A DNA stretch of 64,000 bases from Hoplostethus atlanticus (taxonomy: Eukaryota; Chordata; Actinopteri; Trachichthyiformes; Trachichthyidae): positions 2,164,501-2,228,500 of the forward strand of contig JAXDDX010000013.1 in the NCBI GenBank assembly GCA_034670405.1, given 5' to 3'. A model generated the notes under the pieces. It made no database searches, was not told the DNA's origin, and saw only the letters and a list, made by a program, of their open reading frames with translations. The position numbers were made by a program, and so were the translations under genes. Of this stretch, positions 37,782 through 58,356 are shown in pieces (positions within the stretch are counted from its first letter, which is position 1; the number at the start of each line of letters is the position of its first letter).

Positions 37782-38896
37782 ATGGATGCATGTGAGCCGT
37801 ACACAGAGAGCTATCTCCTGAGGATGTCATTTTATGGGGCGTGCGATCCTAATATCAACCACCCTGGTAAATATTGGAAAACACTGATCATACTGTAAAT
37901 ATAGAATATCTAAACACGTCCATGTCTCAGACCCCCTGAAACAGACACACATTAGGTCACATTTGATGAGATTTTGTCCGATATGGGAGGATTTTTGATG
38001 TTTAGTATTGAATTGTAAAACTGTCTACACTGTATGTGGAGAGAAAACAGTGTTGAGAGTGAAACCTATGATTAGAATAGTCATACTTTCTCTTATTGGG
38101 ATCATTTCTAGTGAATTAAATTAAGAGTGAAATTAAACTATTCCTCATTTTGCTAGGGCCCCCCCTAGAAGGCCCTTAAGGACCCCTGGGGGTCACTGAT
38201 CTGAAGGACTTCCATTCACAATTGTCCCATAATTGTTCTGATTATTCTACAGATGGAGAAAAGACATGGCCTTTGCCAGTGCACACAGTGACAGTGCGAG
38301 TTACAAACACAGAGAAGAAATGTTTGACATATCACAATTTGCAAAGTGCATCCCTCAGCCTCCCGGACCTCTACTACAGGATCACAGGGCAGCCCTACAG
38401 CCCTGAACTCTTCTGCCTAGCCTGCCTGCAGATACACAAACTGCCTAAGGAGTACAGCGTTCCGCCCCGGCGAGATCCCGCATCCAGGACCATCAGCACC
38501 AGGGGATTCAATCTCGGATATTCCTCAACTCCCTACAGCGGGCAGCACGATGTGGACAGTCAGCGGGGCTCCCGCGGGGACCCGGCCAGCACTGCTTCAG
38601 ACTGGCTGGTATGTGATGGGTCATTTGTGCCTCGCTTCCCCGGGAAGGAATGGAGCCCAGTGACCTACAGAGACGAGGCTTACTGTAGAGCCGTATCCCG
38701 GGTCGCATGGACCGACGATGAGGCAGATATTGTGGGAAGGTGTAACATCACAGATTATACACGTTACGAACAACTTATCTTCTCAGTTGACGTGGACATC
38801 TTGCGTGAAGACTCATTGAGAATGAACTTCAGGCACAAAGGAAGAAGAAGCAAACAGACAGGATGTGAAGGAGCACAGATCACACAGACACAGTAA
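37782..38896 (+). CDS. Unrecognised two-exon gene, 242-residue protein
   Basis: Exon 1 (37782-37866) begins GACATGG, a good start context, and encodes MDACEPYTESYLLRMSFYG and so on. It ends at a GTAAAT donor in phase 1. Exon 2 (38253-38896) follows a CTACAG acceptor and restores the frame, joining NHP to DGEKTWP, and runs 214 codons to TAA. An AATAAA lies 107 bases on. I see no signal peptide, membrane span or known domain. The first half is Cys- and Tyr-rich with PYSPELF and TPYSGQ motifs, the second half is Arg/Asp/Trp-rich, and the C-terminus is basic (RHKGRRSK). Such short Tyr/Pro motifs recur in axonemal and sperm microtubule proteins. In human, TEX52 is, as I recall, beside NRIP2, so a testis-type gene is one guess. 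The function is unknown. Confidence 0.7.
37905..38215. repeat. Family 2 element filling most of the unknown gene's intron
   Basis: Shares AGTGAAACCTATGATTAG, GTGAATTAAATTAAGAG and CATTTTGCT with the copy at 44095-44291, and ends in CCCCTGGGGGTCAC. It covers some 80 percent of the 386-base intron. Confidence 0.6.
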
Positions 38897-39003
38897 GACA
38901 GGGTTAGGTTTGTGTTTAGGCTCATAACCTCATGCTGCAAGCAAATGGATCATTGAAGCTATTCATTGTTTGGATTGTTTCAGTGTAGCTATCTATTTTT
39001 CCA

Positions 39004-39009
39004 AATAAA
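39004..39009 (+). terminator. Polyadenylation signal of the unknown gene
   Basis: AATAAA on the plus strand, 107 bases after the stop codon of the two-exon gene. It faces the klhl42 signal just 31 bases further on. Confidence 0.65.
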
Positions 39010-39040
39010 ATATTTCAAAAATAGATCCCTGAACGTTTTC

Positions 39041-39046
39041 TTTATT
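39041..39046 (-). terminator. klhl42: klhl42 polyadenylation signal
   Basis: TTTATT on the plus strand, an AATAAA on the minus strand, about 970 bases after the klhl42 stop codon. It is the best placed candidate; nearer weaker signals are possible. Confidence 0.5.
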
Positions 39047-40017
39047 GTCATGACTCAAATTTCCAGTAAGAGAAGTAACACAGAAAAGCTGAAATCCATT
39101 AAATAAACCAGAAAATGGTACATGTCTCATCATCATATGGAATTGCCTTTTAAAGTGCTGTCTTTATAGGTTTGAAGTTACCTAGGTTCATTTCTCATTG
39201 TCTCACACACCATCACTACCTAATCAATGAACTGAAAAGTACCTTAATGAAAATGCTAATTCAGTGGTGAAAAAAAAAAAAAAAAAAACAGCAGTTTTGG
39301 TCAGTTGCTGGCTATATAACACAGTCTTGCATTTTGTGCTTTTTTAGTAAAAAAATTCCTAGCTGTGGCTGGAGAAGGCACATGTGCATCATCAATTCCA
39401 CAGAGCTGCGCTTTAGCTTTGCTTAGCAGATCACTGAAAAACAAGACTTTGCAAGTGCAATCCACATAAAGAGTTCATTCAAATCTCAACTAATGACACT
39501 TTTTGGTCAATAAACAACTTAATTCTCAGAATACTGGCAGTGTAAAACCAAAGCCATTTTCACCATTATCTGCTATTATAGGTAAAGACAAGAAATATGT
39601 TCCTTTTCTGAGACATTTGCAACAGCTTTTAAGGTTTGTAGTGAATTATGGAGAAACGTGTTTGCAGATGCCATCTTTGCGGTGTAAACATCAGGAATGT
39701 GTTAATAGGTTTGAAGAGCATGCTGTTCTGATGCTGTGGTTCTACTGGCCAGCAGTTCATCACTGTCAATCTTGTCTTGTAGTTTTTAATTTGCATCCAT
39801 AGCAGTATATATATTATATAGTGTTTCTCTAGGCACAGTGGTCACAAGGCTTTCAACCTGGCAACCGGACACTATTGCCCCCTGCTCCTCCTTAATGCCA
39901 CAGAGCCCCAACCTCTGCAAGAATAAACAAAGCCACACATTGACCTATGTTGATGCTGTATGGGCTCCACCATCTCTATTAGTGTCCATTCATGTCCTAC
40001 CCATCAACACCCGCCCA
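39047..40017 (-). other. klhl42: klhl42 3'UTR
   Basis: Follows the klhl42 stop on the minus strand. It contains a 19-base A run at 39270-39288 (a T run in the transcript) and no coding frame of note. Confidence 0.5.
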
Positions 40018-41781
40018 TCATAATACGTTCAGGAGGTAAAGGGAGCAGAGCAGCATGTTCTGGCCCAGAGCTGGGAAGCGTCTGAAGGCTTCCCAGGCAT
40101 CGGAGAAGATGTTGTATTTGAGGAAGACCCGGTGCTCCAGGCTGGTGGGCAGGCTGACGTCGCGGCTCATGATGTAGATGCCGTCGTTGTGCAGCGTGCA
40201 CGTCAGGTTCAGGCCCGACTTGGACGTGTTCTCCTTCAGGTGGATCCACTCCCCCGTGGTGACGTTGTAGGACTGCACCGTCAGCATGTCCTCTGTCTGG
40301 CTGGCCCGCCGCCGGCCCGGCTCCAGCTCATGGGTGTAACCCCCCACCAGGTAGATGGTATCTTCCACCGAGAGCATCTGCTGCTTGCGGACGTGCGCCG
40401 AGCAGGAGCGAAACACCGTCCAGCTGTCAGAGGTGGGGCAGTAGCAGAGGACATTTGTGTTCCTGTCTGTCAGACGCACAGAAAAATACGTTAAACACAC
40501 CATCAGCAAAAAGGATTCTTGATTACATTTTTTGCAATAACAAGTAAAACAAACTTTCAGGAAAAAAATTCAGAAACAAACTTTAGGTTTTGATCAATAT
40601 TTTGTCATATTTTTGTCATGTATTGTTAAAAAAGGTGTATGTCATGATATGGAGAATTAGATAACAAGGTGAAAAAGCCATGTTTCATTTCATTGCAACT
40701 TTAATAACCACTGAACTATACCAACCTCTTGCAGTGTATCCACCCATGACGTAGATCATGCCCTGGCATTCGCAGGCGGAGAATTCAGCCAGTGGGTCAG
40801 GCATAGAGGATACACAGGTCCACCAGTCCTGCTCTGGGCTGTAACACTCCACTGTGCCCAGACACTGGCCTCCCACAGCATACAGCTTCCCTTGTACTGC
40901 CAGCAGCTTGAAGTTGGACCTGGTGGAGGAGATACAACAAGTGGAATATGATAGCAAGTATCCACTGATGCTCTTTAACACGGTATGGCCTGGCTGTATC
41001 GACCTGTTGAGTCTTACCGCTTCTGGTTCAGAGGAGCGACCTGGTTCCATTCATTCCTGCAGGGATTGTAACAGTGCACGGCAGAGATCTCCTGGTTCGT
41101 CATCCTGTAGCCACCAACAATGAACAAGTAGTTGTCCAGGACAGCCGAGCCGTATCCCCTGACATTGATCATATCCGGAGGCAGGTTGTTTGCGAGCGGC
41201 TTCCAGCGCTGCTCCATCTCCCCGTACCTCAGCATGGACCAGGGCTCGTCCTGATCGGGCACATCCAGGGACAGGCAGGTGAAGTCTCCAATGGCCACCA
41301 GAGTGGCTGTGCCTTTCATGCGCATCTCCCTGACTTGGTCTCGCACGGTGGAAGGCAGGCTACTGAATTCTGGCCGCCTCAGCATCGGGTGATAGTAGCA
41401 GCTCATGTATCTGAGGCAAGCTTTGCGCAGGTCATGAGTCCCGTAAACCTCAGAGAGGCTGCACAGTTCCACACAGTTCTCCAGCCGGATCTCCGTGGAG
41501 AGGAGCTTGAGGATGGAGGTAACTTGGAGAAAGGAGGCCGTCTCAATCAAGTCTTCCAGCGTCTCGTTGACGACCTGCACCTTGGACGTGTTGATGAACT
41601 CAAGGACCAGCTCCAGACCAGGGACACTGAGCCCCTGCAGCTGCACCGAGTCCTCCGTGGACTCCCGCATCCCAGAGCTGTACAGTGCGCGAAAGTAGTC
41701 GCTTTTCTCAATCAGCTTCTTCTTGTTTACCTCGTAGGTTTTGTCATCCATTACGATTGCAATAATTTGGTCAGATGACAT
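40018..41781 (-). CDS. klhl42: Kelch-like protein 42 (BTB-kelch CUL3 adaptor)
   Basis: Three exons in transcript order: 41781-41018, 40919-40726 and 40466-40018 (1407 bases, 468 residues). The start at 41781 is chosen over an upstream in-frame ATG at 41856 because MSSDQIIAIVMDDKTYEV aligns with the family N-terminus. The BTB domain covers about residues 1-95 (KLIEKSDYFRALYSSGMRE), then a BACK-like region (SFLQVTSILKLL). Five or so kelch repeats follow, with YLFIVGGYR, KLYAVGGQC, IYVMGGYTAR and IYLVGGYTH blade motifs. KLHL42 (KLHDC5) joins CUL3-RBX1 and in human cells targets the katanin subunit p60 at mitotic exit. It lacks the acidic insert that mammalian KLHL42 carries after the BTB start. 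It is head-to-head with elapor2. Confidence 0.95.
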
Positions 41782-42514
41782 GTTGACAAACCAAGCGCGT
41801 TTGGTTATTGCTTGCCCTTTTCCAGCCTTATGAGCTGGCCACAGTTTACATTTCACCGGCGAGGGAGGTCTGCAGCCGGCCTATATATGGTAATGTTCAG
41901 CCCATAGATCACCACAGAAGAAGTTTCTCCAACCGGGAAAGCTAACTAGCTGGAAAAGAGCTGCTGCAGCTATTAGCTAACTAGCCAAATAAACCTTTTT
42001 TCTCTGACTAGCATTCCTCAACAGTCCATTACAAGGTCATTCCAGTATCTAAAGATGTCGGCTAAATAGTGGTTAATTGTTTCTGACATTGGTTATTGTA
42101 TTTTATGAGGCTTTTGTAAGTATTTTTGCAGGATGCTGTCGAGCTGTCAAATTGTAATGTAATGTTTTGTTTCTGTAATAGACGTCATTTCCGTCTTTTA
42201 TACTTCTTCGTGAAAATATTTCTGTAGCGCTCTTGCACGCTGCTGCCATCTGCCGACAAACAGACAGACAGCTCCTCATCTGTGCTTTTAATAATATGTA
42301 GCCTTTCCCACGCAGACAAAACCACCCATGTCCAAAGTGGGAAGGAATAGGCAGTGGAAGAAATTTGTTTTGTCCAGTTTCATGCTGTCCATGATTTTGT
42401 TCTAGTTTAAAACCTATACTGGTTTTAAACTCTATTCTAATCAAAAAATGAAAAAAACACAGTGAAGTTGATTTACAATGCATTTACTATAACATAGCTA
42501 CACCATATACTTTA
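41782..42514. promoter_or_regulatory. klhl42 upstream region
   Basis: Contains the klhl42 5'UTR and presumably its promoter. A GACGTCATTTCC block (42181-42192), a partial CRE next to an ETS-like core, lies 400 bases upstream of the start. No gene seen. Confidence 0.35.
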
Positions 42515-42742
42515 GACCACGGGCCACCAACTGAAAATGTTTTCATCCCAGGGACCCCCATCTCAGATTTCTGTTGTCTGTCTCTGCTCTAGGTGGAGAG
42601 AGCTGATAAGAATAGTCACTCCTATACCTTTTCTCCTCGTGCTAACTTCTACTGAATGGTATAAATGTGTAATTTAACTTGCCCTCATTTTGCAGGGGAC
42701 TCTGTGGGTCCCTGGACCACAGTTTGAGAACCACTGCTGCAG
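42515..42742. repeat. hAT-like non-autonomous element (family 2)
   Basis: The right end, read on the minus strand, is CAGCAGTGGTTCTCAAACTG, the typical hAT terminal sequence CAGTGGTTCTCAAA. The interior has AGAATAGTCACTCCTA and CCCTCATTTTGCAGGGGA, shared in diverged form with 37905-38215 and 44095-44291. Confidence 0.65.
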
Positions 42743-42839
42743 ACTCTTCTGTATAAGTTGCTATGCTGTGATTGGCAAGGCTGTTAGGTTACTGTTTTCT
42801 TGCCATACCTTACCCTAAATGAATCCGAACTTGATCTTC

Positions 42840-43105
42840 TTGTGTTTATTATTATAACGGAGAGCAAAGATCAAGCAAAAATCACTGGAACCTCTCTAGA
42901 AGCCAGATCTTAAAAGCATTCAGGACCAGTGTTCCCTCTAAGCTGATAGTTTGGTGATCTACATCTAAAAATGTATCACATTGACCAAATAATAATCTTG
43001 TTAGTCGTCAGTCATTGCTCCAGTTTCCCCTAGAAATGTAGTTGATAGAAGTAGGTTTGGAGGTTTTGGTGGCAAATCATATTAGATGCAGGGACATTTA
43101 CTGAA
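42840..43105. repeat. Dispersed repeat, family 3, copy 2
   Basis: Collinear with 3600-3890: GGAGAGCAAAGA, GAAGCCAGATC, GCTGATAGTTTGGTGAT, CAGTCATTG and ATATTAGATGCAGGGAC. The two copies lie 39 kb apart in the same orientation. Confidence 0.6.
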
Positions 43106-43345
43106 TTAACACCCTTGCACATATTTCTAAATTTGGAATGATGCTAAATTGGGTTTTGATATTCCAAGATGCTCTTTTACATCCTGCTGCTTTTTCACTA
43201 AACCCATACGTTGCAGAGTTCGTTTTGGTGGCACATTCAGGCCCATGCTCCACTATCAGTACAGGACTATAATAAGCTCAGGGGCCAGTAGGCTTGTTGT
43301 CCATCTACTAGCTGTCAATCAAGATAACGTGCGTTATCAGCCCGG

Positions 43346-43353
43346 TGACGTCA
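43346..43353. promoter_or_regulatory. Palindromic CRE upstream of elapor2
   Basis: A full TGACGTCA about 490 bases before the elapor2 start codon, with a nearby GATAAC/GTTATC palindrome at 43324-43339. Use by CREB/ATF factors is inferred. Confidence 0.3.
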
Positions 43354-43500
43354 CTGTCTGAGGGTTTAGCGGTGACCTATGTGGGGCTAACGAGAATTTA
43401 TCAGAGCAAGAGCGGAAGAAGGGCGATGTTGCCTTCAAAATAAAAACTTAAATCAGAATCTGGAAAAAAGCAATAATGAAGTAGGCTACTGGGTTTGTAG

Positions 43501-43560
43501 GGGTTGACCAATATATCAGCATGTCATATCTTACCATGCCCAAATGACCCCCATACATTC
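43501..43560. repeat. Family 1 terminal fragment
   Basis: Starts GGGTTGACCAATATATCAGC, matching the family-1 terminal repeat, then loses similarity. Confidence 0.45.
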
Positions 43561-43674
43561 TTTATTTTTAGTTTGGTAAAATGTTGCAACACATCTGCAT
43601 CAAGAAGGAATTTATTTTGAAGGTTGTGACGGGAAGTCCTGTGTTCATTCTGTCGCTCTTGACACTATTGTGGG

Positions 43675-43677
<3 letters not shown>

Positions 43678-43742
<65 letters not shown>
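43678..43742. repeat. (GA)n microsatellite in the elapor2 promoter or 5'UTR
   Basis: About 64 bases of perfect GA ending 104 bases before the elapor2 ATG. Confidence 0.97.
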
Positions 43743-43743
<1 letters not shown>

Positions 43744-43846
43744 CGCATCAATGACAGGGCCTCCATAACCAAATATCCACCTCACAGCTTTTTCACGCTT
43801 TTTCCTCCTGAGGGCTCAAGCCGGGTGTTTCTGAAACGAGGTGAGG

Positions 43847-54894
<11,048 letters not shown>

Positions 54895-55255
54895 GGAGGA
54901 GCCAGTAGAGAGAGGACAGAGTAAAGGAGAGGAGGAATACTCAGTGATGTTGGCACTGCGCACCTCCTTATGTGTCCTTTGACTCCCCCCTTTTGTTGCG
55001 GGGGGCCCCCATTAAGGCTCCGGTTTCCACTGAGGAATGGCTGCCGCTACAATGCTGGCAAAACAAACGGCTTCAATCCCTTGACCCTAGAATACACAGG
55101 AAACACACTCCTGCTTTAATGGCATGGATGCTCAAGGGCCGCAACTGAAAGAGATACATGCTTTTACCGGGGTTTTTTTGTATATTTTGTATTTTCATTT
55201 GGATTTTTCTGTTTAGAGTCATGTATTTATATCAATGTTGTCATGATGAAACTTT

Positions 55256-55261
55256 ATTAAA
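55256..55261 (+). terminator. elapor2: elapor2 polyadenylation signal
   Basis: ATTAAA 362 bases after the stop codon, followed by a TTTTTGTGTG stretch at 55280-55289 typical of downstream elements. Confidence 0.55.
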
Positions 55262-55443
55262 GTCTTACTTGGCTTTGGGATTTTTGTGTGCAAGTTTACA
55301 GTTGATACTGACGCAGGCGAGTAGTAACTAAGTAACTCAGTAACTTAAAACAACTGAAGAGCCAGTTAGCCAGATGGTTAGAGCTTCATTGCCAATATTA
55401 GTATGACACTGTACACTTTATTTGCTATTCTTCTCTCATATGG

Positions 55444-55456
55444 CCACCAGGGGGCG
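55444..55456 (+). promoter_or_regulatory. CTCF-type motif between elapor2 and tspan9
   Basis: CCACCAGGGGGCG is the textbook vertebrate CTCF core, forward orientation, 180 bases beyond the elapor2 polyadenylation signal. Confidence 0.55.
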
Positions 55457-55969
55457 TATTACATCATCTGAAAGCCCTCTATACAGGCACATTTTAATGT
55501 CAACAATAACCTTTAATTATAGAGAAATTATCAAAACAGAGGCATAATGCAGCCAAATCATATGTAGACACAATCCAGATATACAATGCATGTTAGTGCC
55601 AGGTGTGAAGGGGCCTTTAGGTCATCCTTGATATTTATTTTCTTTCTCTGTTCTTTTAACTCTTGGAGGACATCTAATCATATAATGATTTAACAGTAAA
55701 GTTGAGGTCACACACTTGAGGTTGTTGAGGTCGCAACTGTGTGAGCATAACAACGTGGCAGAACTTTGACAAAGTAGTGATGAACAACTAGAAGAATCCA
55801 GGCCAGGGCCAAGTCTATTTCCTTGCAGCGCAGACCCCAAGGAGTTGTAGTTCGCCTGGTCCAAAAACATTTAACGCTTGAAAAGCTTGAGTCAGTTTGC
55901 TCACAGTACTATTATTGGGCCCTGTTTGAGATAGAAAACTTTACTGGGCCAGGCTGGAAACACTAAAAC

Positions 55970-56497
55970 TGCCCAGATAGCAAGATGGCATTGATTCAAC
56001 ATTGAAATATGGTCAAAAGCATTGGTCAACAACAACAATTTTCAACATTGAAAATGTGATGTTAAATAATATTGAGTCAACATTTATGTCAGGGGAAGAT
56101 TTCAACATTGAAAAGGTGACATTGAATCAATCCAACCTCTAGATTACTGAATGAGCAACAATGATGATACAGTTTGGAATTAATGCCATACAATAATCAT
56201 AAAGAGCAAGGTAAAACAATGAGGCAAAAAGCACAACAATATAATAAAAGTAAGTGATTGTGTGTATGTGTAGATGAACAAGCAGTAGCAGGATACAAGC
56301 TCTCAGGGTAGGTGAAGGTTCACGACTGATCTGGACCCTTGCTAAGTTTCGGGGTAAATGTAGATGTTAGAATTAAATTGTCTAAATCTGAAGGAAAAGG
56401 TCTAATCAAGATCAATTCTAAATCAAAATGTTGATTCAACGTTTTTGGCTAATATCTAATCAACTTTGTTTCAAGTAGATTTTGCTATCTGGGTGGG
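55970..56497. repeat. DNA-transposon remnant with CCCAGATAGCAA termini
   Basis: Ends GCCCAGATAGCAA and TTGCTATCTGGG are inverted. The interior carries several imperfect TTCAACATTGAAAA units (55998-56125) and ATGTTGATTCAACG. It has no coding frame and resembles a widespread fish element. Confidence 0.6.
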
Positions 56498-58356
56498 CTA
56501 TAGATAAATTTAGCTAAAAAAAGATCCTGGGCTACATGAGAGCTAAAGGTCTAGTGCACAATGGGACAGACAACACACAAAAACATAGACGCTGTGGTTA
56601 TGGTCACACATTTAATTTAATTTAAATATCATATCACTAGCATGGACTTAACTAAGGACACAGCTGTAACATTTGCTACTAATGTAGCTGATGTAGTTCA
56701 CCCTGACCTGTAGGGGGAAGCAAATCACCAGTTCAGCTTTTATCATGCATGACATCTTAGAAGAAAGGAAGAAAAGTTGATGATATTGGTATGGGCTGTC
56801 TGTGCATCATTGGATAATCGAACAGGTATCTGAACAGGGTGAAATATTTCTGGACGACCGTCTCGGTTCCGCCATATTAAGATATGTAACACAGCCAGGG
56901 CCTTCTCCCCTGCAGTCCCTCCGCCACCGTCCCGCCTCCAGCTCTCTAATCCACACCAGTTTCCGCCCTATCCAAAGAAAATACCCTCCTCCTCCACACC
57001 AGCCATCGACGAAACTTCAAAGTTAACCGATTTATGAGTTTACGACCATCAAATTTATGTTTGTACGTCGGGAGCTGCTGTTAGAGAAAGCAGCATACAT
57101 CGGCATGTGGAAGCTTCTGGGGTAGAAACTTGAGACGACAGAAGGAAGATGAGCCCACGGTAGGAAACTATTCCCTTTTTCCCTCTTGTCTGATTTCCGA
57201 AGGCATGGAAATGAAAACAATCACGGCCCGAACAGCACCGTGGTTTAGTTGTGTTTTAGATTCATGTCGAGGCGTTTTGATATAGCAAAAGTGTGAAAAT
57301 AGCGTATTCAGAGCTGCTTTTGTACTTTTTTTGTTCAAGTTCTTTAAAACCACAGACAGTTAAATGACGTCACGTCGAGACCCAGTGGACATCCCTATCA
57401 TTACTAATAATAATAATCGTATTTGTAAAGAACTTTTCAAAACAAAGTCAGTACGTACTATATATGAAACTAACAAATCAAACATTACTTAAGTTGATAA
57501 ATTCAAATAGCAATAGTCACTTATTCACGAATAGATGTATAGACTAACGTTACAAAACTCTGACACTCAATACAAGGCAGAGTAGTATATCAGATACAAA
57601 GCTACAATTACATTATACAAATTGATAGTAATAACTATCAAATACAAGTTTATAAAAATTGCTTTATAACGGGACTTAAATGAGGCTATACCAGTGTAAT
57701 GTTTATGCTGTTCCAGAGTCTAGGGGCCATAACTGCAAGTCAGAAGAGCTTTGTCTGTAGATCTGAGACTGCATTTTTGATCATAGGACAAAGGAAAGGT
57801 TTTCAAGGAAAAGATTTTAGTTTATCAAGCTTTTGACTGATGCAATTGTGACATTTTGGATTAAAAAAAAAGAATAAAGACAAAACATTTTCTAAAAGTA
57901 GTTTGTTTGCACTTTGTGTCCCAGGTACGCCGCTTGACTATCTCAATTTGTCTGCTTGTTGAAGTGGTAAGTTTATCCCCTCCTGGTAATGGTTTGAATG
58001 CACCATGACTGATTAAGAAAAACAGAAAAAGGTTTATGATTAGGGATGTAGTGGTAAATAAAAACTATTTGTTTTTTGACCATGATAAGGCAATATAAAC
58101 AAATAAATGATATTGTCAGGAACTCCTCATTTACACCCCTGTAAAGGACTGATATTTGTATGACATCAGTACATTTGAATTGTCTCCACTTGATTCTAAA
58201 TAAATTCTAAATATATGAAAGTCAATGTGAAAGCCTTCATCATTCAGTGATAACTCTTATGTAAATACTGTCCTTTTATGGTTATCTTGAGGAAATGCAA
58301 CCAACTACCCAGCATCATTAAATCTTTTTTTTTTTTCAGTGCCTCTCAAGTGAATC
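56498..58356 (+). other. tspan9: tspan9 upstream region with probable 5'UTR exons
   Basis: A first untranslated exon may end at 57159 (donor GTAGGA) and a second at 57925-57966 (acceptor TGTGTCCCAG, donor GTAAGT). The coding exon follows a T-rich TTTTTTCAG at 58340. TSPAN9 has untranslated first exons in other vertebrates. A palindromic TGACGTCA is at 57365-57372. Exon calls rest on splice motifs only. Confidence 0.35.
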
